DNA of 64,000 nucleotides from JAEUOS01 sp031423955 (lineage in GTDB: Bacteria > Pseudomonadota > Gammaproteobacteria > Burkholderiales > JAEUOS01), in NCBI GenBank assembly GCA_031423955.1, contig JANPGJ010000547.1, positions 7,969-71,968 of the forward strand, given 5' to 3'. Under the pieces are notes generated by a model, which did no database searches, was not told the DNA's origin, and saw only the letters and a list, made by a program, of their open reading frames with translations. Position 1 is the stretch's first letter; the number at the start of each line of letters is the position of its first letter. The translations under genes were made by a program, and so were the position numbers. This document shows, piece after piece, positions 7,448 through 15,984 of this stretch.

Positions 7448-8443
7448 ATGACCATCAACCGCCGCACTGCCTGCGCACTGGGCGCAGCCGCACTATTCTC
7501 GGCCGCCTGGCCGGCCGCCGCACAGGATGTGATCACGCTGCACGGCGCGGTGCAATTCAACGACGATCACGCGTTCAACAAGGCGCTGCTCAAGTTCGAG
7601 GAACTGGTCAAGAAGTATTACGCCAAGCCGGTCAATTTCGTGCTTCATCGCAACAGTGAACTCGGGCTCGAAAAGGATTACTTCGCCTACATGAACCAGG
7701 GGAAGGCGGTCGATTACGCCATTGTTTCGCCGGCCCACATGTCGACCTTTTCCAAGGCGGCGCCATTCATCGACGCGCCTTTCCTGTTCCGCGACCTGGC
7801 GCACTGGAACAAGGTGCTCGACCGCGACTTGTTGAAACCGGTGGCCGATGAAGTGGCGAAAAAAGGCGAAGTTATGCTGATCGGCTACGCTGGCGGCGGT
7901 GTACGCAATATTTTCGCCAACAAGCCGGTGCAGAACCTGGCTGAACTGAAAGGTCTCAAGGTGCGCGTGCAGGGCGCGCCGATCTGGAGCAAGACCTTCG
8001 GCGCGATCGGCATGTCACCCACCGTGATCGCCTACAACGAGATCTACAACGCGATCCAGAACAAGGTGATCGATGCCGGCGAAAACGAGGCGGCAGGGGT
8101 CGAGGCGATGAAATTCAACGAGGTCGCGCCGAACATCAACCTGACGCGCCACGCGATCACCATCCGCCCGATCTGCTTCTCGTCGAAAACCTTCGCAAAA
8201 CTGCCCAAGGATCTGCAGGCCGCCGTCATGAAGGCGGGCAAGGAAGCCGGCGCCTATGGCCGCGAGATCGAGTCCTCGGAAGACCAGAAGAAACTCGACG
8301 CGATGGAAAAGGCCGGCAAGTTGAAGCAGGTGCCGTTTGCGGACCGTGCGGCGATGCAAAAGCTGGTCGATCCGGTAATGGCGGCATATGCCAAGGAAAT
8401 CGGCGCCGAGCAGATCTACGCCAAGATCAACGCGATCAAGTAA
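7448..8443 (+). CDS. TRAP transporter solute-binding protein (DctP family)
   Basis: A 331-residue periplasmic binding protein. The signal peptide MTINRRTACALGAAALFSAAWPAAAQ ends at about residue 26. DctP features include VRNIFANKPVQNLAELKGLKVRVQ, the family segment carrying the carboxylate-binding arginine, and the later NEIYNAIQNKVIDAGENE. ATG 7448 was chosen for its GAGGAG site and signal peptide; the upstream in-frame ATG (7388) adds an unlikely leader. It forms an operon with the DctQ and DctM genes. The neighbouring dioxygenase and Bug genes hint at an organic acid or sulfonate substrate, which is not proven. Confidence 0.93.
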   Translation: MTINRRTACALGAAALFSAAWPAAAQDVITLHGAVQFNDDHAFNKALLKFEELVKKYYAKPVNFVLHRNSELGLEKDYFAYMNQGKAVDYAIVSPAHMSTFSKAAPFIDAPFLFRDLAHWNKVLDRDLLKPVADEVAKKGEVMLIGYAGGGVRNIFANKPVQNLAELKGLKVRVQGAPIWSKTFGAIGMSPTVIAYNEIYNAIQNKVIDAGENEAAGVEAMKFNEVAPNINLTRHAITIRPICFSSKTFAKLPKDLQAAVMKAGKEAGAYGREIESSEDQKKLDAMEKAGKLKQVPFADRAAMQKLVDPVMAAYAKEIGAEQIYAKINAIK

Positions 8444-8452
8444 AGCATTGCA

Positions 8453-8478
8453 CCGGGGCGGACGGCGGTCCGCTCCGG
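8453..8478 (+). other. Hairpin between dctP and dctQ genes
   Basis: GCGGAC (8458-8463) pairs with GTCCGC (8468-8473) around loop GGCG, extended by CCGG/CCGG on the outside. There is no following T-run, so it is not a clear terminator. It is placed where it could stabilise the binding-protein mRNA relative to the membrane subunits. Confidence 0.5.
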
Positions 8479-8527
8479 GCCCCGCGTTTCACCCTTACCT
8501 GCCACCGGCGTTTGCGCGCCGCGCCCA

Positions 8528-9037
8528 ATGACCAAATTCCTTGACGGCTACCACCGACTGCTGACGTGGGTGCTCGCGTTCGCGGTCGCCATCCTCATCG
8601 TGCCAGTCTCGATCCAGATATTCTCGCGCTTTACCGCGCTGATCCCGGCCTACATCTGGACCGAGGAGATGAGCCGCTTTTTCTTCATCTGGATGGTGAT
8701 GATCGGCGCCATCATCGGGGTGCGCGAGCGGCTGCATTTTGACGTCGATATCTGGTCCGACCTGTCGCCGCGCGCCAATGCCATGCTGCGCATCGTGGCC
8801 AACCTGTTTGTGCTGGGCTTCACCGGCGTCATGATCTACTGGGGCATCGAGTTCACCCAGTTCGGCTGGAACCAGACTTCCGAACTGGCCGACCTGCCAA
8901 TGTGGCTGATCTTCATTGCCTGGCCGCTGACCGGCATCAGCTGGCTGCTGTTCCTCATCGAGGCGTTCGTGCGGGACGTGGATCTCTACCGGCGCGGCGA
9001 GAACCTGGATGGCAACGCACCGGAGGAGGCGCTGTGA
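8528..9037 (+). CDS. TRAP transporter small membrane subunit (DctQ family)
   Basis: A 169-residue inner-membrane protein with four hydrophobic helices (about residues 15-37, 52-70, 93-115, 127-148). It has the DctQ motif WTEEMSRFFFIWMVMIGA between helices 1 and 2 and REIL-like RERLHFDVD after helix 2. It pairs with the large DctM subunit, whose GTG start overlaps its stop codon. The gene begins 84 bases after the binding-protein gene. Confidence 0.93.
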   Translation: MTKFLDGYHRLLTWVLAFAVAILIVPVSIQIFSRFTALIPAYIWTEEMSRFFFIWMVMIGAIIGVRERLHFDVDIWSDLSPRANAMLRIVANLFVLGFTGVMIYWGIEFTQFGWNQTSELADLPMWLIFIAWPLTGISWLLFLIEAFVRDVDLYRRGENLDGNAPEEAL

Positions 9038-10353
9038 CCGGCGCCACCCTGTCACCGGCGATGGCGGCGCTGGTCCTGTTCGGCAGCTTCTTCGCCCTGC
9101 TTGCGGTGCGCGTGCCGGTCGCCTTCGCGCTGGGTCTGGCGGCGCTGCCGATACTGGTGGTTGAACCACGCCTGTCACCGATGGTGCTGTTCAACGAGAT
9201 GTTCAAGGCCTACAACTCGTTCATCCTGCTGGCGGTGCCGTTCTTCCTGCTCACCGCCAACCTGATGAACGTGGGCGGCATCACCGATCGCCTGATGCGG
9301 CTGTCGCGATCGCTGGTGGGCCATTTCCCCGGTGGCCTTGCGCAGATCAACGTGGTGCTGTCGGTATTCTTCGCCGGCATCTCGGGTTCTTCCACGGCGG
9401 ATGCCGCAAGCCAGGGCAAGCTGTTCATCCAGGCGCAGGTCAAGGAGGGCTACGACCTGTCGTTTTCGATCGCCATCACCGCGGTATCGGCGGTGTTGGC
9501 GGTGATCATTCCGCCTTCAATACTGATGGTGGTGTGGGGTGGCGTCATTTCGACCTCGATCGGTGCCATGTATCTGGCGGGCGTGATTCCGGGCCTGTTG
9601 ATCGGGCTGGCGCAAATGGCCACCGTGCACGCCTACGCGAAGCGTCGCAACTATCCGGTCTACCCGCGGGCCGGGGCGGGCGAGGTGCTGCGCTCGGCGC
9701 TGACCTCGATTCCGGCGCTGACCACGCCCCTGATCATCGTCGGCGGCATCCTGCTGGGCTGGTTCACCGCCACCGAATCGGCGGCGGCCGCGGTGCTGTA
9801 TGCGGCCCTCCTGTCGATCTTCTACTACCGCGAGCTGAGCCTGCGCCAGCTCTACACCGCGATTGTCGACACCGGCAGGCTGGCCTCGGTCGCGCTGTTC
9901 TGCATCGGCACCGCGTCGGTGTTCGGCTGGCTGCTGGCCTATTACCAGATTCCCAAGGCATTGCTGGCCAATGTCACACAGTGGGGGCTGGGGCCGATCG
10001 GCGTCGGCTTCCTGATCGCCGGCGCATTCCTGGTGGTGGGCTGCTTTCTCGACGCCATCCCCGCCATCATCATCGTCGGCACCACCCTGCAGCCGCTGGC
10101 CGCGTCGGTCGGGCTGCATCCGGTATCGTTCGCCATCATCGGCATCGTCTCGCTGGCCTTCGGCCTGGTGACTCCGCCCTATGGCATGTGTCTGATGATT
10201 TCCTGCGCGGTGGCGAAGGTGCCGCTCAAGTATGCGCTCAAGGACACCATGATCATGCTCGTTCCAATGCTTCTGGTCCTGTGCGCCATCATCATCTGGC
10301 CCGAGATTCCCCTGCTGCTGCCGCGCTGGGTATCACCGGATCTGCTCAAGTAG
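9034..10353 (+). CDS. TRAP transporter large permease (DctM family)
   Basis: A 439-residue permease with about twelve hydrophobic segments that forms the sodium-coupled transport channel with DctQ. Diagnostic stretches are NSFILLAVPFFLLTANLMN, FFAGISGSSTADAASQG, AVLAVIIPPSILMVVWG, and the C-terminal FGLVTPPYGMCLMISC. Translation starts at GTG 9034, overlapping the DctQ stop (GTGA). The in-frame extension back to 8902 lies inside the DctQ gene and is not used. Confidence 0.94.
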   Translation: MTGATLSPAMAALVLFGSFFALLAVRVPVAFALGLAALPILVVEPRLSPMVLFNEMFKAYNSFILLAVPFFLLTANLMNVGGITDRLMRLSRSLVGHFPGGLAQINVVLSVFFAGISGSSTADAASQGKLFIQAQVKEGYDLSFSIAITAVSAVLAVIIPPSILMVVWGGVISTSIGAMYLAGVIPGLLIGLAQMATVHAYAKRRNYPVYPRAGAGEVLRSALTSIPALTTPLIIVGGILLGWFTATESAAAAVLYAALLSIFYYRELSLRQLYTAIVDTGRLASVALFCIGTASVFGWLLAYYQIPKALLANVTQWGLGPIGVGFLIAGAFLVVGCFLDAIPAIIIVGTTLQPLAASVGLHPVSFAIIGIVSLAFGLVTPPYGMCLMISCAVAKVPLKYALKDTMIMLVPMLLVLCAIIIWPEIPLLLPRWVSPDLLK

Positions 10354-10390
10354 CCACCGCGCCGGCGCTTCCTGTCACTGCGCCCTGACC

Positions 10391-11248
10391 ATGATTTCCA
10401 TCGAACCGCTTTCCGACGTGTTGGGCGCCCGCATCCTGGGCATCGATCTGTCGCAACCGATGGACGCGGCCGCATTCAAGGCTGTCGAAGCGGCGCTGCA
10501 CCGGCACTGTTTCATCATCTTCCCGAAGCAGCAGTTGAGTGCAGCGCAATTCCACGCCTTTTCGCGGCATTGGGGGCGCGCCGAGCCGCATGTGATCGAT
10601 ACTTTTCACCACCCCGAAATCAGCGACATCCTGGTGCTGTCGAACGTCGAGAAAGACGGCAAGCCGCAGGGCCTGAAAGACGCCGGCACCTACTTTCATA
10701 CCGACTACTCCTATCTCGACGTGCCGGCGCGCTGCACCATGCTCTACGCCTTGCAGATGCCGGATACCGGCAACGGCACCACCTTTGCCAACCAGTCGCG
10801 GGCGTACGACGATTTGCCCGCCGCCACCAAGGCGCGCCTCGCAGGCCTGGTCGGACGCCACCACTATGGCAATCGCGACGATCTGGACGAATCATCGCGC
10901 ACAGTGGCCTCGGTGTTGAGCGAAGAGCAGAAGAAAAAGGTGCATTGGGTGCGCCACATGATTGCACGGGACCATCCGCATGTAGGCCGCAAGTCGCTGT
11001 ATTCGATTTCCGGCAGCTCGTTCGGTATCGAGGGCATGGACGATGCCGAAGCCGTGGCATTGCTCGACGAATTGAAGGCGCACGCCACCCAGGCGCGATA
11101 CCTGTACACGGTGGACTACCGGGTCGGCGACGTGATCGTCTGGGACAACGCCCAGTTGCTGCACGCCGCGCCACTGCCCGACCACGACCAGGCGCGCACC
11201 TTGTGGCGCATCACCGTCAAGGAAGATCCTTCAGTCGCCCTGTCGTGA
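10391..11248 (+). CDS. TauD/TfdA family 2-oxoglutarate dioxygenase
   Basis: A 285-residue Fe(II)/2-oxoglutarate-dependent dioxygenase. The facial triad is visible: H-x-D in YFHTDYSYLD (about H101, D103) and the distal His in WDNAQLLHAAP (about H257), followed by the 2-oxoglutarate-binding arginine in RTLWRITV (about R274). Family members hydroxylate taurine, alkylsulfonates, 2,4-D or other small acids, releasing succinate and CO2. The gene starts 37 bases after the TRAP permease and is probably cotranscribed, so the imported solute may be its substrate. The specific compound is not identifiable. Confidence 0.88.
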   Translation: MISIEPLSDVLGARILGIDLSQPMDAAAFKAVEAALHRHCFIIFPKQQLSAAQFHAFSRHWGRAEPHVIDTFHHPEISDILVLSNVEKDGKPQGLKDAGTYFHTDYSYLDVPARCTMLYALQMPDTGNGTTFANQSRAYDDLPAATKARLAGLVGRHHYGNRDDLDESSRTVASVLSEEQKKKVHWVRHMIARDHPHVGRKSLYSISGSSFGIEGMDDAEAVALLDELKAHATQARYLYTVDYRVGDVIVWDNAQLLHAAPLPDHDQARTLWRITVKEDPSVALS

Positions 11249-11347
11249 GGCACGGTTCCTGCGTGATACTGCGTCTTTCAACAGGTTGGTCCGCAGGCAG
11301 GCGCAGTCCCGTACTTGCCAGGATCAACCGCAATGACGGAGTTTTTC

Positions 11348-12316
11348 ATGCGTAATGTCGCAACCTTGCTCGCCGCCTGCCTGTTGGCGGGCATACCCGA
11401 TGCCCATGCACAGGCCGATTACCCCAACAAGCCGATCCGCCTGGTGGTTGGCTTTGCCGCCGGCGGCATCTCCGATGTGCTTGGCCGCGCCGTTGCCGCC
11501 AAGCTGGCGGCCAACATCGGGCACAACGTGGTGGTCGAGAACAAGGCCGGCGCCGGCACCACGATTGCCGCCGATTTCATCGCCAAGTCGGCGCCGGACG
11601 GCTACGCCCTGTTCCTGCAGGACATCACCACCCACGCAATCAACGCCAGCCTGTACCCAAAGCTGCCCTACGACTCGATCAAGGACTTCACGCCGATCGC
11701 ACTGGTGGCCTCCACACCGCTGATGCTGGTGGTGCATCCTTCGACCCCGGCAAAAACCGTAAGGGAGCTGGTCGGCATGTTGAAAGCCAGCCCCGGCAAG
11801 TACGCCTACGGGTCGTCGGGCAATGGCACCATCCTGCACCTTGCCAGCGAACTGTTCGCCACGTCACAGGGCCTGACCGTCACCCATGTTCCGTACAAGG
11901 GCAGTTCCCCGGCCACCCAGGCGATCATGGCCAATGAGGTCTCGTTTGTGTTTTCCACCATGCCGCCGGCGATCAGCGCGGTCAAGGGCGGCAAGCTGCG
12001 CGCCCTGGCGGTGACCACCCCGGCGCGGGTCGGCACCGCGCCGGAGGTTCCCACCATGGTCGAGGCCGGCTTGCCCGGCTTCGAGGTGGTGCTCTATAGC
12101 GGCATCCTTGGGCCCAGGGGCATCGACCCCGCGGTGGTGAAAAAGATCAACGCCGAGTTCGCCAAAGTGGTTGCGAGTCCCGACGTGAAGAAGATTTTCG
12201 AGACCCTCGGCGCCGATCCGATCGCCACCGGCAGCGACGAGTTCGGGCGCATGATCGGCCGCGAGATCGGCCTGCTGGCGCCGCTGGTGAAGGCCTCCGG
12301 CGCCAAAGTGGAGTGA
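11348..12316 (+). CDS. Bug/TctC family periplasmic solute-binding protein
   Basis: A 322-residue protein of the tripartite tricarboxylate transporter receptor family. The signal peptide ends DAHAQ and is followed by the family start ADYPNKPIRLVVGFAAGG. Other markers are VVVENKAGAGTTIAADFIAKSAPDGYAL and YGSSGNGTILHLASELF. No TctA/TctB membrane genes are nearby, so it is an orphan receptor of the kind amplified in Bordetella and relatives. ATG 11348 was chosen with GGAG nearby; two upstream ATGs are in frame. The next gene follows immediately. Confidence 0.92.
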   Translation: MRNVATLLAACLLAGIPDAHAQADYPNKPIRLVVGFAAGGISDVLGRAVAAKLAANIGHNVVVENKAGAGTTIAADFIAKSAPDGYALFLQDITTHAINASLYPKLPYDSIKDFTPIALVASTPLMLVVHPSTPAKTVRELVGMLKASPGKYAYGSSGNGTILHLASELFATSQGLTVTHVPYKGSSPATQAIMANEVSFVFSTMPPAISAVKGGKLRALAVTTPARVGTAPEVPTMVEAGLPGFEVVLYSGILGPRGIDPAVVKKINAEFAKVVASPDVKKIFETLGADPIATGSDEFGRMIGREIGLLAPLVKASGAKVE

Positions 12317-12324
12317 CTAGTCCG

Positions 12325-13239
12325 ATGGACGAAAACAAACCGCTGCTGCCGCAGCACGATCGTTACGACTACGTGCCGCTGCCGGAGCGGCGCGACTACA
12401 GTTGGCCGGACGGCAAGCGCCTCGCCTTCACGCTCACCACCAACATCGAATGGTTCGCCTACTGCGCCGGCCTGGGCCACGATCCGGCCAAGACCGGGGA
12501 GCCGCAGACCCATCGCAACTATGCCTGGCGCGACTATGGCAACCGCATCGGCGTCTGGCGCCTGTTCGGGTTGCTCGACGAGTTGAAGTTGCCGGCGGGG
12601 CACAACTGCAACAGCCTCTTGTACGACTATGCGCCGCAAATCATGGACGCGATCAGGAAGCGCGGCGATGAGGTGGTGGCGCATGGCCGCAGCAACGCCG
12701 AAAACCTGCGTGGACTGTGGCAGCCGGATGAGGAGCGCATCCTGCGTGAAGTCACCGACACCATCACTCGCCACGAAGGCCGCGCGCCGAGCGGCTGGAT
12801 GGGTTCCGGCGCTTATGAAACCGGCAACACCCTGGACCTGCTCAAGGAGATCGGTTACCAGTATGTGATGGACTGGCCGATGGACGACCAGCCGGTCTGG
12901 CTGCGAACCCGCAACGGCCCGATTCTCTCGGTGCCGTATCCGATCGAGCTCAACGACTCACAGGTGGTGATTCACCGCAAGCAGGACGCCGGCGACTTCT
13001 GCGACATGATCGTCGAGCAGTTCGACGAGATGATCGAACAGTCGGTCGCCCACCCGCTGGTGATGAATGTGTCGATCCACACCTATGTGTTCGGCCAGCC
13101 GTTCCGCCTGCGCATGATCCGCCGTGCGCTCAGGCATTGCCTGGAGCATCCGCAGGCGAAGCAGGTCTGGTGGGTCAAGCCGTGCGAGATCGCCGCGCAT
13201 TGCCTCGCATTGCCGCCTGGCGTCATTCCGGGTTCGTAG
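12325..13239 (+). CDS. Polysaccharide deacetylase family protein
   Basis: A 304-residue protein with a NodB-like deacetylase fold. It resembles the subgroup annotated as PuuE/allantoinase-like or peptidoglycan deacetylases: LAFTLTTNIEWF near the N terminus, GDEVVAHGRSNAENLRGL in the middle, and MNVSIHTYVFGQPFRLRMIRRAL near the end. The first catalytic Asp-Asp of classical NodB enzymes is replaced (TNIEW). The start may be ATG 12325 or GTG 12313, which overlaps the Bug stop. Linked to the Bug protein gene, it more likely acts on a small amide than on a polymer; this is inference. Confidence 0.75.
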   Translation: MDENKPLLPQHDRYDYVPLPERRDYSWPDGKRLAFTLTTNIEWFAYCAGLGHDPAKTGEPQTHRNYAWRDYGNRIGVWRLFGLLDELKLPAGHNCNSLLYDYAPQIMDAIRKRGDEVVAHGRSNAENLRGLWQPDEERILREVTDTITRHEGRAPSGWMGSGAYETGNTLDLLKEIGYQYVMDWPMDDQPVWLRTRNGPILSVPYPIELNDSQVVIHRKQDAGDFCDMIVEQFDEMIEQSVAHPLVMNVSIHTYVFGQPFRLRMIRRALRHCLEHPQAKQVWWVKPCEIAAHCLALPPGVIPGS

Positions 13240-13247
13240 GAAAGTCC

Positions 13248-13275
13248 CTGACGGGGATTCGAGAATCCCTATACT
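13248..13275 (+). promoter_or_regulatory. Putative promoter with a palindrome filling its spacer
   Basis: CTGACG (13248-13253) and TATACT (13270-13275) are separated by 16 bases that are exactly a perfect palindrome, GGGATTC-GA-GAATCCC (13254-13269). The TATACT lies 29 bases before the DUF2062 start. This looks like an operator inside a promoter spacer, although the hexamers are only moderate matches to consensus. Confidence 0.5.
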
Positions 13276-13304
13276 CGCACTGGTTCGAATGATAAGAGGT
13301 TGCG

Positions 13305-13847
13305 ATGCCGCGCCGCTGGCTCAAGCGAGTATTGCCCGATGTCGAAAAGTATCGCGATACCCAGGTAGCGCGCATGCTCGGGCCGCGCTTTTTCCACCCG
13401 GCGCTATGGCATCTTAGCCGGCGCAGCGTCGCCGGTGGCGTTGCGATCGGTCTGTTTTGCGGGCTGATTCCGGGGCCTCTGCAAATGTTGGGCGGCGCCC
13501 TGTGCGCGGTCTGGCTCAAGCGCAACCTGCCGATCGCGCTGGTCACCACGCTCTACACCAACCCCTTGACCATCATTCCCCTCTATCTGCTTGCCTACAA
13601 GCTGGGCGCGTTCGTGATCGGCCCGTCGACCGATGCGGTGGCGGTGCCGGTGTTGTCCGGCCTGTCGCCGGCGCAGTGGGCCGAAGTGATCAGTACGTGG
13701 TCGATGTCACTTGGAAAGCCGCTGCTGGTCGGTGTGCCCTTGCTCGGTGCCCTGCTCGCGGTCGCCGGCTATGGCGTCGTGCATGCAGGCTGGAGCATGT
13801 ATCTGCGCTGGAAGTGGAGGCAGCGCAAGCGGGCGGCGCGGCGCTGA
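13305..13847 (+). CDS. DUF2062 domain membrane protein
   Basis: A 180-residue protein with the DUF2062 pattern. A basic N terminus (MPRRWLKRVLPD) leads into SRRSVAGGVAIGLFCGLIPGPLQMLGGALCAVWLKRNLPIAL, then YTNPLTIIPLYLLAYKLG, and a C-terminal hydrophobic segment (about 140-165) followed by a basic tail. Three or four membrane helices are likely. The biochemical function of the family is not established. It has its own promoter-like region with a striking palindrome. Confidence 0.88.
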   Translation: MPRRWLKRVLPDVEKYRDTQVARMLGPRFFHPALWHLSRRSVAGGVAIGLFCGLIPGPLQMLGGALCAVWLKRNLPIALVTTLYTNPLTIIPLYLLAYKLGAFVIGPSTDAVAVPVLSGLSPAQWAEVISTWSMSLGKPLLVGVPLLGALLAVAGYGVVHAGWSMYLRWKWRQRKRAARR

Positions 13848-13901
13848 TGCCGCGCATTTCCGGATAGCTGAGTGAACTGCAGTGCAAACGCAAGGACCTT
13901 C

Positions 13902-14945
13902 ATGAAAACCGCCGTCGTGGTCGGTGCCCTCGGAGTGATGGGCCGCTATATCGTCGACAAACTCGCATCCCTGCCCGACTGGCAGGTGATCGGCCTGTCG
14001 CGCCGCAAGGGTGAAGACCGCGAGCGGGTGCGCTATGTATCGGTAGATCTGCAGAAACCTTTCGAACCCGATTTCGGCCCGGCCACCCATCTGTTCTACG
14101 CCGCGTTCCAGGCCCCCGCCGGCAAGGCCGCCGACTACGCCGCCAACATCGCCCCGAATCGCGACATGCTGGTCAATTCCGTCTCCGCTGTCGAGCGCAG
14201 CTCACCCTCTTTGGAGCGGGTGGTGCTGATCACCGGCACCAAGTATTACGGCTCGCACCTCGGGCCATTCAAGACGCCGGCACGCGAGACCGACCCGCGC
14301 CACGCCGGCGCCAACTATTACTTCGACCAGATCGACTGGCTGACCGACTTCCAGAAAGGCAAGCGCTGGACCTGGGCCGAACTGCGCCCGCAAACCCTGT
14401 GCGGCTTCGCCCCCGGCACGGCGATGAGCATCCTGCCGGTGATCGCGGTCTACGCCGCCATCATGAAAGAGTTGGGGCGGCCGATGGCCTGGCCAGGCAA
14501 GCCTGGTTCCGGCCGCGCCATCTACCAGGTGACCGACTCCGCGCACTTCGCCAACGCCGCCCTGTGGGCCGCCACCGACCTGCGCTGCGCCAACCAGGCA
14601 TACAACCTGACCAACGGCGACTATTTCCGCTGGCAGGACATCTGGCCGCGGCTGGCTGCGGTGTTCGGCACGCAGGCGGGCGAGCCTATGCCACTCAATC
14701 TCACCGAATTCATGGCGGACAAGGCGCCGCTGTGGGATGCGATTGTCAAGAAGCACGGCCTCAAACCCTATCGCTTTGATGAAGTGGTGGCCTGGCCGTT
14801 CGGCGATTACGTGTTCAACACGTCGTGGGACGTCATGTCATCGGTGACCAAGTCACGTCTGCACGGCTTTCAAGAGGTGGTCGATAGTGAAGAGATGTTC
14901 GTGCGATTGCTACAACGTTTCAGGGCGGAGCGCATCGTCCCTTGA
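13902..14945 (+). CDS. PRISE-type SDR (progesterone 5-beta-reductase / iridoid synthase-like)
   Basis: A 347-residue extended short-chain dehydrogenase. The N-terminal nucleotide-binding GALGVMGRYIVDKL replaces the classic TGxxGxxG, which is typical of the PRISE group. It also has LITGTKYYGSHLG, NYYFDQIDWL, WAELRPQTLCGFAPGTAMSI, and NLTNGDYFRWQDIWPRLA. Members reduce enone C=C bonds with NADPH. ATG 13902 has AAGGA upstream; 13872 would add ten residues of no similarity. The bacterial substrate is unknown. Confidence 0.85.
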   Translation: MKTAVVVGALGVMGRYIVDKLASLPDWQVIGLSRRKGEDRERVRYVSVDLQKPFEPDFGPATHLFYAAFQAPAGKAADYAANIAPNRDMLVNSVSAVERSSPSLERVVLITGTKYYGSHLGPFKTPARETDPRHAGANYYFDQIDWLTDFQKGKRWTWAELRPQTLCGFAPGTAMSILPVIAVYAAIMKELGRPMAWPGKPGSGRAIYQVTDSAHFANAALWAATDLRCANQAYNLTNGDYFRWQDIWPRLAAVFGTQAGEPMPLNLTEFMADKAPLWDAIVKKHGLKPYRFDEVVAWPFGDYVFNTSWDVMSSVTKSRLHGFQEVVDSEEMFVRLLQRFRAERIVP

Positions 14946-15008
14946 GAGCGCGGCGCGCGGCCGCATGCCAAGAATTTGGGTGCGACTGAATCAGCAACCG
15001 GCGCTTCA

Positions 15009-15980
15009 CTATGCGGCGATGGCCCGACCCTTGCCGTAGGTGCGCTCAACCATTTCCATCATGTGTTCGATGGCGCTGCAGGGCGGGTATCGCGGCGGGT
15101 TTTGTGCGGTCGAACAAGTTGGCAAGCATTCGATCCGGGTTTGCGGGTCCGGGGCGAAAAAGAAAGCCATCGAATAGCGGTCAATATCGGTCTGGCGATT
15201 GCGCACGCGGTGCGGGCTGGAGCGATAGAAGTCGTTGGTCCAGCGCGCCATGAGATCGCCGATATTGACGATCAGCGCACCGGGAATCGGCGTCGCGTCG
15301 ATCCATTGATCCTCGACCGTGCGTACCTGCAGCCCGCCCGCGCCATCCTGCATGAGCAGCGTCACCGCACCCCAGTCGGTATGCATGCTGGCGCCGAACT
15401 GGTCGCTCGGCACCGCCGCGGGATGCGGCGGATAGCGCACCAGCCGCAGATGACAGCTGGGTTGCCGGAACATCGGATCGAAATGCCCGGCGTCAAGGCG
15501 CAGTGAGAGCGCGAACAGTCGCACCACCTCGTGGCGCAACGCGGTCACCGCCGCCAGGTAGTCGAGCATCGCGGTGCGGAAATCGGGCATTCCGGCCGGC
15601 CATTGGTTGGCGCCCCATGAACGCATGCCGGCCGCGACATAGGGATGCTGGTCGGGCAGATCGAAGCTGCAATAGAAGCTTTCCTTCAAGTCGGGAGCCG
15701 AGACGCCATCGAGCGACTGTGCGCACAGCGGCTCCCATCCCGCGAGGCTTTTCGATTGCTTGTGGAACACCCGCTGCTTGATCGATTCCGGTTGCCGAAA
15801 AAAGCCTTGCGACGCGCCGAACGCGGCATCGATTGTGCGCTGGCCGATGCCGTGCCCCACCAGATAGAAGAACCCGGTGTCGCGGCAGGCGCGCTCGATT
15901 TGCGCGGCAACTTCGCTGCGTGCCTCCTGCCGGCCGCCGGCGAGGCGGCTGAAGTCGATGATCGGGAGCTGTGCGGCCAT
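15009..15980 (-). CDS. Isopenicillin N synthase-like 2-oxoglutarate/Fe(II) oxygenase
   Basis: A 323-residue non-heme iron oxygenase. The N-terminal LPIIDFSRLAGG and RDTGFFYLVGHGI are typical of the DIOX_N domain. The catalytic core has HTDWGAVTLLMQD (His and Asp ligands), the distal His in SPHRVRN, and an RYSMAFFF arginine-serine motif for 2-oxoglutarate binding. Bacterial relatives hydroxylate small molecules rather than make beta-lactams. It begins 4 bases after the binding-protein gene on the same strand, so the two form an operon: import of a solute and its oxidation is a reasonable guess. Confidence 0.88.
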   Translation of the reverse strand: MAAQLPIIDFSRLAGGRQEARSEVAAQIERACRDTGFFYLVGHGIGQRTIDAAFGASQGFFRQPESIKQRVFHKQSKSLAGWEPLCAQSLDGVSAPDLKESFYCSFDLPDQHPYVAAGMRSWGANQWPAGMPDFRTAMLDYLAAVTALRHEVVRLFALSLRLDAGHFDPMFRQPSCHLRLVRYPPHPAAVPSDQFGASMHTDWGAVTLLMQDGAGGLQVRTVEDQWIDATPIPGALIVNIGDLMARWTNDFYRSSPHRVRNRQTDIDRYSMAFFFAPDPQTRIECLPTCSTAQNPPRYPPCSAIEHMMEMVERTYGKGRAIAA

Positions 15981-15984
15981 ACGG

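Noticed and set aside
7744..7775. TGTCGA...CGAC resembling an ECF42 promoter
   Set aside because: The spacing is about 25 bases and it lies inside the dctP-like coding region, so it does not fit the 17-base rule.
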